From NCBI RefSeq assembly GCF_018918125.1, contig NZ_JAHLQA010000039.1, positions 62,001 to 126,000 on the forward strand: a stretch of 64,000 bases of DNA, read 5' to 3'. Below the pieces are notes generated by a model. That model made no database searches. It saw only the letters and a program-made list of their open reading frames with translations, and was not told the origin of the DNA. Of the stretch, positions 25,802 through 35,460 are shown piece after piece (positions within the stretch are counted from its first letter, which is position 1; each line of letters begins with the position of its first letter). The translations under genes were made by a program, and so were the position numbers. Source of the stretch: Blautia sp. MSJ-19 (GTDB lineage Bacteria > Bacillota > Clostridia > Lachnospirales > Lachnospiraceae).

Positions 25802-27919
25802 ATGGGATTACAGAAATATAGAAATGACGTATATGCAGGCGTTCTTGGAAAAATCCTTGGTGTTTATCTGGGACGTCCTGTAGAGGGATGGACATTTGAA
25901 AAGATTAAAGATACTTTTGGAAAAGTTGCTTATTACAAAAACCATAAAACAGGAGCACCGCTGATTGTTCCGGATGATGATATATCAGGAACATTTGCAT
26001 TTTTCAGAGCGTTGGAGGATTCCGGATATAAGGCTGACATTACAGCAGAGGAGATTGGCAATGCATGGCTGAATTATATTGTTGAAAACGAGACGATTCT
26101 CTGGTGGGGAGGACTGTGCAGAAGCACAGAACATACGGCGTATCTGAGACTGAAAAATGGCATTAAAGCACCGGAAAGCGGCTCCATAAAGTTAAATGGA
26201 CAAAGTATGGCAGAGCAGATCGGTGCTGAGATTTTTATCGATACCTGGGCAATGGTAAATCCGGTAAATCCGGAAAGGGCTGCAAAGATGGCAAGAGAAG
26301 CGGCCAGTGTAAGCCATGATGGAGTAGCCGTTGATGCTGCAGTATATCTGGCAGTTATGGAGGCAATGGCTTTTGAAGAAAAAGATATCAATAAGCTTCT
26401 GGATGAGGGGCTGAAATATATTGATAATGATGATTTTAAGAAACTGATCGCTGAACTGAGAGAGAGATGTGCAAAAGCAGCAGACTGGTATGAAGTAAGA
26501 CAGTGGATCGCAGAGGAACATGGATATGATAAATATCCTGGAAACTGCCCGATGATCACAAATCATCTGACACTTCTTATGGCGTTTATCATGGGAGGAG
26601 ACGATTTCCAGAAATCCTGCATGATCGCATGCTCAGCCGGCTGGGACACAGACTGCAACAGTGGAAATGTAGGATGCCTGAACGGAATCAGACTTGGCCT
26701 TGATGGTTTTAACAGAGGAGCAGATTTGCGAAAACCGGTGGCAGACAGGCTTTATGTAGTTACAAGTGACGGTGGGTCCTGTATTTCTGATGCAGTCATA
26801 GAGACTCGTAAGATTCTCAGAGCTGCGGCAGCATTAAATGGTGAAACGATTGATCTTCCGGAAGAGAGATTTGCATTTGAGTACCCTGGTTCTGTTCAGG
26901 GAATCATTCCTTATGAAGGCGATAAAGAAGAACAGGTACTTACAAAAATTGAGAATTCATATGAAACGACAGGAGAATACGGATGCAGAATTTCTTATGA
27001 AGGTCTTGCAAGTGGGGTTCATGCTTCGGCAGCAGTAGATACGTTTATCGATCTGAAGCCAAAGGGAAAAGAAGGAACCAGTTATTTTGATGTTCTGTGC
27101 TGCCCGACTCTTTACAGTGGACAGGATATTAAAATGGTAGTTCATGCACCGGCAGAAAAGAATCCTGAACTGGAATTATTTCTTGAATATTTTGATGGGA
27201 ATGATGAACTGCAGAATTTGTACTGTGGAAAAAATCAACTGAAGCAGGGAATGAATACAATCACTATGAGAGTACCTGATACAGAAGGCCATCCGATTTT
27301 CAGACTTGGTATTCGGCTTACAAGTGAGGAGAGACTGGATGGAAGCATTATCCTTAAATCTCTTGACTGGTCCAATGCACCGGCACTTTACAGAATGGGA
27401 AAATCCATGGAGATGACGCCTTCGCTGACACCGTGGACAACAACAACTTCCTGGTTGAAAACTTTTGTTTCATCGGCAGATCACTTCAATCCGGATTATA
27501 CAGTTACATTCTCTGTCTGCCATGCAGTAAAGAACGGAGTTGTAACAACCGGAACTGCAGACTGGGCAGATTATTCTGTAAAAAGCACGATTACTTTTTC
27601 TCAGCAGGATGCAGCAGGACTTGTTGCAAGGGCAAAGGGACACAGAAGATATTATGGGGCTGTACTTACAGAAGGATGTGCACTGATCTATCGCCAGCAG
27701 GATGAAAAAAGAACTGAAATTGCCAGAAAACCTTATGATTATAAAATCGACCATACGTATGATGTTGAATTCAAAGTAAAAGGTGACACCCTGACAATGC
27801 TTATTGATGGTGAGGCAGCTGTAGAGGGAAAAGATGCTGCTTATGACAGAGGGCAGGCAGGATTTGTGGTTGACAGTGGAGCAATACTTGGAGATGGATT
27901 TGAAATTCGCAGACTGTAG
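25802..27919 (+). CDS. ADP-ribosylglycohydrolase-like protein with C-terminal beta-sandwich (copy 1)
   Basis: A 705-residue cytoplasmic protein without a signal peptide. Residues 8-350 match the ADP-ribosylglycohydrolase (ARH/DraG) fold: the first Mg site in VPDDDISGTF (D58-D60), the second in SAGWDTDCNSGNVG (D282, D284). These enzymes cleave N- or O-glycosidic bonds to ribose. The C-terminal third (about 500-705) looks like a concanavalin/LamG-type beta-sandwich similar to DUF1080-type modules (YDVEFKVKGDTLTMLIDGE), and residues 360-500 form another beta-rich module. Placed after an importer and before kinases and nucleoside enzymes, it probably cleaves an imported ribosyl compound. Protein de-ADP-ribosylation is possible but fits the context less well. 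Confidence 0.8.
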   Translation: MGLQKYRNDVYAGVLGKILGVYLGRPVEGWTFEKIKDTFGKVAYYKNHKTGAPLIVPDDDISGTFAFFRALEDSGYKADITAEEIGNAWLNYIVENETILWWGGLCRSTEHTAYLRLKNGIKAPESGSIKLNGQSMAEQIGAEIFIDTWAMVNPVNPERAAKMAREAASVSHDGVAVDAAVYLAVMEAMAFEEKDINKLLDEGLKYIDNDDFKKLIAELRERCAKAADWYEVRQWIAEEHGYDKYPGNCPMITNHLTLLMAFIMGGDDFQKSCMIACSAGWDTDCNSGNVGCLNGIRLGLDGFNRGADLRKPVADRLYVVTSDGGSCISDAVIETRKILRAAAALNGETIDLPEERFAFEYPGSVQGIIPYEGDKEEQVLTKIENSYETTGEYGCRISYEGLASGVHASAAVDTFIDLKPKGKEGTSYFDVLCCPTLYSGQDIKMVVHAPAEKNPELELFLEYFDGNDELQNLYCGKNQLKQGMNTITMRVPDTEGHPIFRLGIRLTSEERLDGSIILKSLDWSNAPALYRMGKSMEMTPSLTPWTTTTSWLKTFVSSADHFNPDYTVTFSVCHAVKNGVVTTGTADWADYSVKSTITFSQQDAAGLVARAKGHRRYYGAVLTEGCALIYRQQDEKRTEIARKPYDYKIDHTYDVEFKVKGDTLTMLIDGEAAVEGKDAAYDRGQAGFVVDSGAILGDGFEIRRL

Positions 27920-27944
27920 GAAGTGAATCCGGAGGGAAGGACAG

Positions 27945-30038
27945 ATGATAAAACAGTTTGAAGATAAAATTTATGCAGGTGTCCTTGGAAAGATACTGGG
28001 AGTGTATCTGGGACGTCCGGTAGAGGGATGGAGTTACCAGAAAATCCAGGATACTTTTGATGAAGTAAAATATTATGTACATGATAAAGTGGGGGTTCCG
28101 CTTATTGTGGCAGATGATGATATTTCCGGGACTTTTGGCTTTTTCAGAGCAATCGAAGATAATGGATATGACAGAAATCTGCCGGCGAGAGCATTTGGTG
28201 ACACCTGGTTAAACTATATTATCGAGAACAGAACGATTCTCTGGTGGGGCGGTCTTGGCCGTTCTACGGAGCATACGGCATTTCTGAATCTGAAAAATGG
28301 AATGGATGCACCAGAGAGCGGATCCATGAAAGTGAATGGAAAAACTCTTTCCGAGCAGATTGGTGCACAGATTTTTATTGATGCGATTGCAATGGCGTGT
28401 CCGGATGATCCGGATCTGGCAGTAGACCTTGTGAGAAAAGCGGCGAGTGTAAGTCATGACGGAATCGCAGTTCAGGCAGCCTGCCATCTGGCAGCACTGG
28501 AAGCGATGGCATTTACAGAGAAGAATGTAGATATACTTCTGGACAGAGCTGCAAAATATGTGACAGATCCGCTTCTTACGGAGATTATTGCTGACGTAAG
28601 AGATATCTGCAGTAAGGAAAAGGACTGGAGAAAAGTAAGAGCTTATCTTGATCCTAAATATGGTTATGGCGTATGGCCAGGATGCTGTCATATGGTTCCG
28701 AACCATGCGATGGTGATTGCATCTATTTTGCTTGGCGGAGATGATTTTCAGAAGTCTATCAGTATCGCTGCTTCAGCGGCATGGGATACAGACTGTAATG
28801 CAGGTAATGTGGGGGCATTTAATGGAATCCGACTTGGAATTGATGGAATCAATGCGGGAGCAGATTTTCGGACACCAGTTGCAGACCTTATGTATGTGGT
28901 AACTGCAGATGGCGGTTCTGTTGTGACAGATGCTGTACTGGAAACAAAAAGGATTGTAAATACAGCAGCTCATCTTGCAGGAGAAAAAGTTGAGATATCT
29001 GATGAAAGATATACTTTTGAATATCCGGGGGCTGTACAGGGATTTACCCCCTGTGAGTTTGATCATGGATGCATGAGTGCGGTATCTGTACATAATAAGA
29101 ATGAAAACAGCCGGGAGAATGCACTGGTAATTGACTGTGACTGTGTTGCAGACGGTGTGACTGCAAATGTCTCCACACAGACATTTATAGATTTTTCGAA
29201 AGTTGCACTGAATTTCTCTACGGTAGCTTCGCCTACACTTTATTCTTCTCAGACAGTGAAGACAAAGGCGAGTGTGGGAAAAGATCAGGAAGTATTTCTG
29301 ACACCATATATTCTTTATTATGATCTTGATAATAACAGTCAGGTTATTTATGGAGAACCGTGGAAACTTACTCAGGAAGTACAGGAATTTTCCTGGAAAG
29401 TGCCGGATACAAAGGGTATGGCCATTTACAAGCTGGGTTACCAGGTTTCTTCAGTTAAGAGATTTTGTGGAAACGTATTTATTTACGGTATTGACTGGAA
29501 GGGGGCACCGACTGACTTTGCACAGAGAGGTATGCTGATGACTTCTATCTGGAATACAAATCCTCTGTGGCTGGCAAGTTTTGCAAGTTCGGCGGCGCAG
29601 TTTGCAGCTGATTTTAACCAGACTTACTGTGTGTCTCATCAGGAGAACGACGGACTGGTAACGATTGGAACAAGAGACTGGAAAGATTATAAGATAGGAT
29701 CTACGGTTTATTACAATCTGCATAAGGCGGGTGGAATGGTGATCAGAAGCGTCGGACATAAGAGATATTATGGTGCTGTACTTACCGGCTATAATAAAGC
29801 ACAGATCTTTGTTCAGAAAGATAAAGAGCGCAGAATACTCGCAGAAAAGGAATTTAAATATGAGGAAGACAAGCCTTATAAACTGGAGTTTGCTGCATAT
29901 GGAGATCAGTTAAGTTTCATGGTAAATGGGGAAAAGATTTTAACAGCAAATGATGAAACTTATTCATGTGGCGGTGCAGGCTTTACCATTTCCAGAGGAA
30001 CTATGACTTGTGACAGCTTTATCGTACAGGGAGAATGA
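27945..30038 (+). CDS. ADP-ribosylglycohydrolase-like protein with C-terminal beta-sandwich (copy 2)
   Basis: A 697-residue paralogue of the preceding gene product with the same three-part layout. The metal sites are conserved (VADDDISGTFGF near 57-68; SAAWDTDCNAGNVG near 280-293), so both copies should be active. The N-terminal regions are very alike (KIYAGVLGKILGVYLGRPVE against DVYAGVLGKILGVYLGRPVE) while the middle and C-terminal modules differ more, which suggests an old duplication and different substrates. ATG behind GGAGGGAAGGACAG, 25 bases after copy 1. The next gene starts one base after the stop. Confidence 0.8.
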   Translation: MIKQFEDKIYAGVLGKILGVYLGRPVEGWSYQKIQDTFDEVKYYVHDKVGVPLIVADDDISGTFGFFRAIEDNGYDRNLPARAFGDTWLNYIIENRTILWWGGLGRSTEHTAFLNLKNGMDAPESGSMKVNGKTLSEQIGAQIFIDAIAMACPDDPDLAVDLVRKAASVSHDGIAVQAACHLAALEAMAFTEKNVDILLDRAAKYVTDPLLTEIIADVRDICSKEKDWRKVRAYLDPKYGYGVWPGCCHMVPNHAMVIASILLGGDDFQKSISIAASAAWDTDCNAGNVGAFNGIRLGIDGINAGADFRTPVADLMYVVTADGGSVVTDAVLETKRIVNTAAHLAGEKVEISDERYTFEYPGAVQGFTPCEFDHGCMSAVSVHNKNENSRENALVIDCDCVADGVTANVSTQTFIDFSKVALNFSTVASPTLYSSQTVKTKASVGKDQEVFLTPYILYYDLDNNSQVIYGEPWKLTQEVQEFSWKVPDTKGMAIYKLGYQVSSVKRFCGNVFIYGIDWKGAPTDFAQRGMLMTSIWNTNPLWLASFASSAAQFAADFNQTYCVSHQENDGLVTIGTRDWKDYKIGSTVYYNLHKAGGMVIRSVGHKRYYGAVLTGYNKAQIFVQKDKERRILAEKEFKYEEDKPYKLEFAAYGDQLSFMVNGEKILTANDETYSCGGAGFTISRGTMTCDSFIVQGE

Positions 30039-30039
30039 G

Positions 30040-30927
30040 ATGAAATACATAATTGCTTCAACAGCAGTAACAGATGAGATTCATTTTGCAGATGGAAAAA
30101 GAGTGGAAACTGTAGCAGGCGGGGCAGGAATCTATGCATTATGTGGGATAAAGCTCTGGTGCGATGATGTAATGCTGGCGACCGGCGTCGGGGCAGATTT
30201 TCAGGAAATTTATGGAAAATGGTATGAAGAAAACAACATATCGATGGACGGTCTGCTCATAAAGGATGAAAAAACACCGCATACAGTAATTAATTATTTC
30301 GAGGACGGTGAACGCGAGGAAATACCTCTTTATGGTCCGGATCATTACAAAAAGATTGAGACAGTGCCGGAAGATCTGGAGCCATATTTTGAGACTGCAA
30401 AGGGAATTTATATATTTAAGAACAGTAGCCCTGAATACTGGAAAAAGATTATTGAATATAAAAAGACTTCCAGTGTAAAGGTGATGTGGGAAATAGGATG
30501 CGATGCAACTTACCCGGAGAATTATCAGAAGGTTAAAGAAATTGCAAGGTATATGGATATCTTTTCTATCAATCTTACAGAGTCTAAAAATATGATGGGG
30601 AAAGATGATCTTGAAGAAATCATAAAGGAGTATCAGAGTTTTGGCATTCCGTTGGTTTTTCTGAGAAGAGGAGCTGAAGGAGCGGTGATGATCACACCGG
30701 ATGAAGTAACTTACGTCCCTTCCCAGAAAAATGTAAATGTGGTAGATCCTACAGGAGGTGGGAACAGTTCATCAGGAGCGGTACTTTATGGATTTTGTGA
30801 AGGTTTTTCACCGGAAACCTGCGGTATTATGGGAAGTATTTCTGCAGCAATGTGTCTGGGACAGTATGGTGTACCGGAAAGAATAACCGAAGAGATGCGG
30901 CGGGAGGCAATGCGACGTGTTGAGTAA
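30040..30927 (+). CDS. PfkB-like carbohydrate/nucleoside kinase family, altered active site
   Basis: A 295-residue ribokinase-fold protein. The start at 30040 (MKYIIAST) sits behind AGGGAGA, one base after the previous stop. The glycine-rich substrate loop (VAGGAGIYA, 25-33) and the C-terminal anion-hole motif are visible. The latter reads VDPTGGGNSSSGA, with N242 where PfkB kinases carry the catalytic aspartate of GAGD. The same DPTGGGN form occurs in MAK32-like family members. It may be a slow kinase, bind without catalysis, or have a special substrate. Context suggests phosphorylation of ribose or a nucleoside released by the ARH-like enzymes. Confidence 0.75.
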   Translation: MKYIIASTAVTDEIHFADGKRVETVAGGAGIYALCGIKLWCDDVMLATGVGADFQEIYGKWYEENNISMDGLLIKDEKTPHTVINYFEDGEREEIPLYGPDHYKKIETVPEDLEPYFETAKGIYIFKNSSPEYWKKIIEYKKTSSVKVMWEIGCDATYPENYQKVKEIARYMDIFSINLTESKNMMGKDDLEEIIKEYQSFGIPLVFLRRGAEGAVMITPDEVTYVPSQKNVNVVDPTGGGNSSSGAVLYGFCEGFSPETCGIMGSISAAMCLGQYGVPERITEEMRREAMRRVE

Positions 30928-31019
30928 CAGGATCAGACAGAAGGAATCGATAAAAGAGATTCATAAAATAATGTCCATGAGATACAAAATTATGAAATAG
31001 AGAAATGAGGAAAATGATA

Positions 31020-32159
31020 ATGAGTAAATATGATAATGCTATGAGTCGTCAGGTAGAAAGTCTTCCGGATCTTATTGAGCAGCAGTATGAGGATCTGGAA
31101 CCAAAAACAAGGACGGTGCTTTCTTTTCAGGAAATTTTTAATATTCAGAGAATTGTTCTTACAGGATGTGGAGATTCCTACGCAGCGGCAATGGCGACAA
31201 AACATGCATTTGAAATGCTGACTTCTATTCCGACGGAAGTTGTACCTGCCATTGAACTGAGTCGTTTTTATTGTGAAAAACATATGGGAATTGACTGCCG
31301 TAATCCATTGGTTATTTCTGTAAGTAATTCAGGAACCGGTGCAAGAGTTTCTGAAGCGGTGCAGAGGGCGAGAAAATATGGATGTTATGTACTTGGAGTA
31401 ACAGGAAATCTGGACTCTCCATTGGCAGAGTATTCGGATAAGGTTCTGAAACTTGATATTCCGGGATTTGAAAGTGCACCTGGAACCAGAAGCTATCTTG
31501 TAAGTGTCATGTCTCTTCTTCTGCTGGCAATTCGTTGGGCAGAAGTGCGCGGTAAACTGACACAGGATCAGGCAATGGATTATCGTATGGATATCAGAAA
31601 TCAGGGAGAACTTCTGAGGAAACTTCTTCCGGAAATGGAAACAAAATGCGAAAAACTTGCAGAAGAATGGAAAGATTTTCCTTGCTATGATTTTATTGGA
31701 GCAGGATTTGACTATGCAACAGCATGGTTTGGACAGGCGAAAATTCTTGAGGCAACCGGAAAATTTGCAATGCATATCAACTCTGAAGAGTGGTTCCATC
31801 TGAACTTTTTTGCAAGAGATGCAAAACATATGGGAACCGTTATAGTTGCAAACACTACAAACCCGGCGATGAGCAGAAACCGTGAATTGCTGAAATATGC
31901 AAATGAGCTTCACAGACCGCTTGCGGTTATCACAGATGGAAGTGCAGAAGACTTTAACAATGAACCAGCGGAGTATATAAAAGTTCCTGCAGCTAAATAT
32001 CCGATCACGATGCCGTTGACACATTTTGCACCTGTATGCCTGTTGGCCAGCTATATTTCCGTGCTGATCGGAGAGAAATATGGAAGAGGATGTGAAGGAG
32101 ACTGGTCATTCTGTGATGGTGGATACTGTGTAAAAAACAGTGAGATCATTGTGAAATAA
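31020..32159 (+). CDS. Double-SIS-domain sugar isomerase/deaminase-like protein
   Basis: A 379-residue protein with two SIS domains (about 35-170 and 205-350), as in the isomerase half of GlmS, AgaS or FrlB. The phosphosugar-binding serines are visible in TGCGDSYAA and SVSNSGTGARVSEA. It lacks a glutaminase domain, so it should act on an imported or phosphorylated amino-sugar, or on an N-linked sugar phosphate. Three nearby ATGs are in frame; the one at 31020 is best placed nine bases after GAGG. Confidence 0.8.
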   Translation: MSKYDNAMSRQVESLPDLIEQQYEDLEPKTRTVLSFQEIFNIQRIVLTGCGDSYAAAMATKHAFEMLTSIPTEVVPAIELSRFYCEKHMGIDCRNPLVISVSNSGTGARVSEAVQRARKYGCYVLGVTGNLDSPLAEYSDKVLKLDIPGFESAPGTRSYLVSVMSLLLLAIRWAEVRGKLTQDQAMDYRMDIRNQGELLRKLLPEMETKCEKLAEEWKDFPCYDFIGAGFDYATAWFGQAKILEATGKFAMHINSEEWFHLNFFARDAKHMGTVIVANTTNPAMSRNRELLKYANELHRPLAVITDGSAEDFNNEPAEYIKVPAAKYPITMPLTHFAPVCLLASYISVLIGEKYGRGCEGDWSFCDGGYCVKNSEIIVK

Positions 32160-32180
32160 GAAAAAGGAGAATATTACATA

Positions 32181-32594
32181 ATGGCAGTTTTAAAAAATAT
32201 AAAAATTTCAACAACCTATAATGAAGTACATGATATTACAGCAGATGTAAAAAAAGTAGTAGAGGAAAGTAGAATTCAGGAAGGAATCTGCATTGTTCAT
32301 AACATGCATTCTACTGCGGGTCTGGCCGTATTTTCACCATGGGATCCGGATGGATTTGTGGATCTGGATGAGGAAATCAGAAGGCTTGTTCCTACAAGAA
32401 TTGATTTTAAACATCAGCATGATACACCGCAGGACGCAGCAGGCCATATTAAATGTGCATTACTGGGAGTAACAGAGACATTTATCGTACATAATGGAAA
32501 GTTACTTCTGGGCGGTTCACAGGGGATTTATTTCCTGGAATTTGACGGACCAAGAAATCGTGAATTCTATGTAAAAGTAGTGGAAGACAAATAA
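32181..32594 (+). CDS. YjbQ/UPF0047 family protein
   Basis: A 137-residue protein of the YjbQ family, often annotated as secondary thiamine-phosphate synthase. The conserved histidines and acids are visible in HNMHSTAGL, FKHQHDTPQDAAGHIK and the C-terminal GIYFLEFDGPR. Physiological function is unproven in most organisms. ATG behind AAAAAGGAGAATATTACATA. Its place inside a nucleoside salvage operon is unusual. Confidence 0.88.
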   Translation: MAVLKNIKISTTYNEVHDITADVKKVVEESRIQEGICIVHNMHSTAGLAVFSPWDPDGFVDLDEEIRRLVPTRIDFKHQHDTPQDAAGHIKCALLGVTETFIVHNGKLLLGGSQGIYFLEFDGPRNREFYVKVVEDK

Positions 32595-32622
32595 TAAAGA
32601 GAATAAAAAGGAGGCTGTTAAT

Positions 32623-33570
32623 ATGAAGAAAATAATTCTTGACTGTGATCCGGGTATGGATGACTCTATGGCGATCATTATGGCTGCAAAATCTCCGGAA
32701 CTTAATCTGCTTGCGGTAACAGCAGTAAACGGAAATTATCCGGTTGATGTGACAAGTACGAATGCCAGAAAAATCATGGAGCTTCTTGATATAACAAATA
32801 TTCCGGTAGCAAGAGGAATGGAAAAACCAATAGTAAGAGAAGCACCGAAAGATCCGTTCACACATGGAGCAGATGGACAGGCAGAGAATTTTCTTCCAGA
32901 TCCAAAACTTCCTTTAAGTGAAAAACATGCGGTTGATCTTATCATTGATCTGGTAAAAGAAAACCCGGGTGAAATCACACTGGTTTCCACCGGTCCCATG
33001 AGTAATATTGCGATGGCGATTACAAAAGCTCCGGAAATTAAACCTATGATTAAAGAAATCGTTGCCATTTCAGGGGCATTTGGCTTAAATAAGTATGCAT
33101 TTTTTAATGCAACAGGTGATACACCACAGAGTGAATGGAATGTCTATGTAGATCCGGAAGCGGCAAAGCTTGTTTATGAATCCGGAATTCCGCTTGTGGC
33201 ACTGGGGCTTGATGTAGCAACATATTTTGATGTTAATTTTACAGATGATGATATCAGACTTCTGGATGAGAGTGATAAAAAAGAAGCCAAATTCCTCCGT
33301 CAGGCAATTCGTTATAATGGAAACAGAGGGTTTGATGCATACTGTACCGTTATTGACTGTATGGCAGTTGCATATGCAATTGATCCGACGCTGGTAGAGA
33401 CAATGAAAGTCAGAGTTGGTGTAGAGACAAAGGATGGACTGACTCTTGGAATGACGGTTGTAGACAGAAGACATCATTTTGTATGGGAAAATCTGCCGTT
33501 AATTGAAATTGGCTGTAATGCAGATTATGGACGGTTCTTGAAATTACTTCTGGGACTGGTTTTGAAATAA
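32623..33570 (+). CDS. Nucleoside hydrolase (IUNH family)
   Basis: A 315-residue ribonucleoside N-glycosidase that splits nucleosides into base and ribose using a bound calcium ion. The DxDxGxDD signature is intact (D7, D9, D13, D14 in LDCDPGMDDSMAI), as is the C-terminal calcium aspartate region (TVIDCMAVAYAIDP). The residue before that aspartate, histidine in many family members, is isoleucine here, so base specificity or leaving-group chemistry may differ. ATG behind AAAAAGGAGGCTGTTAAT. Confidence 0.9.
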   Translation: MKKIILDCDPGMDDSMAIIMAAKSPELNLLAVTAVNGNYPVDVTSTNARKIMELLDITNIPVARGMEKPIVREAPKDPFTHGADGQAENFLPDPKLPLSEKHAVDLIIDLVKENPGEITLVSTGPMSNIAMAITKAPEIKPMIKEIVAISGAFGLNKYAFFNATGDTPQSEWNVYVDPEAAKLVYESGIPLVALGLDVATYFDVNFTDDDIRLLDESDKKEAKFLRQAIRYNGNRGFDAYCTVIDCMAVAYAIDPTLVETMKVRVGVETKDGLTLGMTVVDRRHHFVWENLPLIEIGCNADYGRFLKLLLGLVLK

Positions 33571-33586
33571 GGAGAGAGAAATATAA

Positions 33587-34708
33587 ATGTACAGATATCA
33601 GCATGATTTATTTAAGAAAGAAGCAATTTATATTGCAGGACCGGAATGTTTTTATACTTACGGATATGATGCGCTCGGAGCAATGAAGGCACGTGCCCAT
33701 GCACTGGGATTCGGTGTTACCCTGCCGAATGATCACCCGCTGGATATGGAAAATCCTGATAAACAGAAAAGAGCTGACAGTATTTTTGCAGATCTTGATA
33801 AAGTAATGAAAGAAACAACGGTTATTATTGCAGATCTGGAAGCATATCGTGGAGCGGAACCTGACAGCGGAACTGTATATGAACTGGGAATGGCATATGC
33901 AAAAGGCGCCAGATGTTATGGATATACAAGAGATAAGAGAAGCCTTGCCACTAAGAATCAGAAGTCCTATCTGAAAGCCGGGAAGGTATATGACGAACGT
34001 GGAAATGTGATGCCGTATGCGGAACTGCCTTTTTCTCCCACGATCATAGGATCTACAAAGATCGTAGAAGGTGATTTTGATGATTGTCTGCATATGCTCA
34101 TGACTGATATTGAAGAAGAATATAAATTTAAAGCAGGACGTGCAATTCAGGTAGATTATTCCTGCCATGTAACAGAAAATGAAAAGAAACGGCCACTGAT
34201 TTATCTTGCCGGATTTGAAAGATATGATGCAGATGGAATGGAAGTTTTTGAAAAGATGAAAGAAATCTGTGCCAAACATGGATATGAAGCAATTTCCCCA
34301 CTGGACCGGGCACCGGGAGTTGAGAATACGGATTCTGATAATCCATATATGAAAGCAATGAACTTATTTGACAGATTTCAGCAGCATGTCAGAAACTGCG
34401 ACATTATTATAGCAAATCTGAACGATTATCGAGGATATGAGATTAATAATGATGTTGCCTTTGAATGTGGCATGGGGTATGAACTGGGAAAGAAACTGTA
34501 CGGTTATATGGACAATACAGATAAATTGATTAATCGAATTCCAAGCCTGGGCGAGGACAGAGAATACCGTGACCAGACAGGAAGCAATGTAGAAGATTTT
34601 GATTATCCTGCAAATCTTATGTTCGGAAGCTCTATGACAATATTTGAAGGCAAGTTTGAAAGTATCATTGAAAAAATTATCAGTGACTTTGAAAGTAAAA
34701 ACAAATAG
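33587..34708 (+). CDS. Nucleoside 2-deoxyribosyltransferase-like protein, two tandem domains
   Basis: A 373-residue protein made of two copies of the nucleoside 2-deoxyribosyltransferase fold. Domain 1 (about 10-180) has IYIAGPECF, VIIADLEAYRG and the catalytic-type SGTVYELGMAY; domain 2 (about 203-360) has IYLAGFERY, IIANLNDYRG and DVAFECGMGYELGK. Known family members are about 150-180 residues and oligomerise; a fused pair is unusual. Both halves keep a glutamate at the ExG(M/L)Y position, so both may be active. The reaction would be base exchange or hydrolysis of deoxynucleosides (or their monophosphates). ATG behind AAGGAGAGAGAAATATAA. Confidence 0.8.
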   Translation: MYRYQHDLFKKEAIYIAGPECFYTYGYDALGAMKARAHALGFGVTLPNDHPLDMENPDKQKRADSIFADLDKVMKETTVIIADLEAYRGAEPDSGTVYELGMAYAKGARCYGYTRDKRSLATKNQKSYLKAGKVYDERGNVMPYAELPFSPTIIGSTKIVEGDFDDCLHMLMTDIEEEYKFKAGRAIQVDYSCHVTENEKKRPLIYLAGFERYDADGMEVFEKMKEICAKHGYEAISPLDRAPGVENTDSDNPYMKAMNLFDRFQQHVRNCDIIIANLNDYRGYEINNDVAFECGMGYELGKKLYGYMDNTDKLINRIPSLGEDREYRDQTGSNVEDFDYPANLMFGSSMTIFEGKFESIIEKIISDFESKNK

Positions 34709-34732
34709 AGATTTCAAAAAGGAGAAGATTGT

Positions 34733-35434
34733 ATGGGCACACCACATAATAATGCCAGCGTAGGAGATATTGCTGAGAAAGTATTACTTCCAGGAGATCC
34801 GATGAGAGCAAAATTTATTGCAGAGAATTTTCTTGAAAATGCTGTCTGCTACAATGAAGTACGTGGAATGTATGGATTTACAGGAATTTATCATGGCGAA
34901 AAAGTTTCCGTTCAGGGAACCGGAATGGGAATGCCATCTATGCATATTTATGCAAATGAACTCATGCAGGTATATGGTGCAAAGAAACTGATTCGTATTG
35001 GAACCTGCGGAAGCTTTAAAGAAGGAATTAATCTGAAAGATGTAATCATTGCAATGGCTTCTACTACAGACTCCGGTATGAATAAGGACCGTTTTGGAAA
35101 TATCTCTTTTGCGCCTACTGCAAGTTTTGAACTTTTAAAAGCTGCTTATGACAAGGCCAAAGAATTAAATGTAAAGGCAGTTGTAAGCAATATTTTTACC
35201 AGTGATAAATTTTATGATGACCGTGGAAAAGAGAAAAACAGTCTCCTGGCATCCTATGGAATTGCGGCTGTTGATATGGAAACCTGTGAACTTTATACAT
35301 TGGCTGCGAAGAATGGTGCAGATGCGTTGACAATGCTAACAGTCAGTGACAATCTTTTGACGGGAGAGAAATGCTCCGCAGAAGAACGTCAGACAACTTT
35401 TAATGAGATGATACGTGTAGCGTTGGAAATTTAA
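34733..35434 (+). CDS. deoD: Purine nucleoside phosphorylase, DeoD type
   Basis: A 233-residue hexameric-type phosphorylase that converts purine (deoxy)nucleosides plus phosphate to base and (deoxy)ribose-1-phosphate. Motifs: start [46 protein letters not shown] and the catalytic aspartate in [13 protein letters not shown] behind AAAAAGGAGAAGATTGT. The product is passed to the phosphopentomutase encoded next. Confidence 0.96.
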   Translation: MGTPHNNASVGDIAEKVLLPGDPMRAKFIAENFLENAVCYNEVRGMYGFTGIYHGEKVSVQGTGMGMPSMHIYANELMQVYGAKKLIRIGTCGSFKEGINLKDVIIAMASTTDSGMNKDRFGNISFAPTASFELLKAAYDKAKELNVKAVVSNIFTSDKFYDDRGKEKNSLLASYGIAAVDMETCELYTLAAKNGADALTMLTVSDNLLTGEKCSAEERQTTFNEMIRVALEI

Positions 35435-35460
35435 TGTAGTGCAAGTAGAGGGAGAGACTT

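Noticed and set aside
30040-30927. Calling the PfkB-like protein ribokinase
   Set aside because: The catalytic aspartate is replaced by asparagine and overall similarity to RbsK is limited, so a substrate name is not justified.
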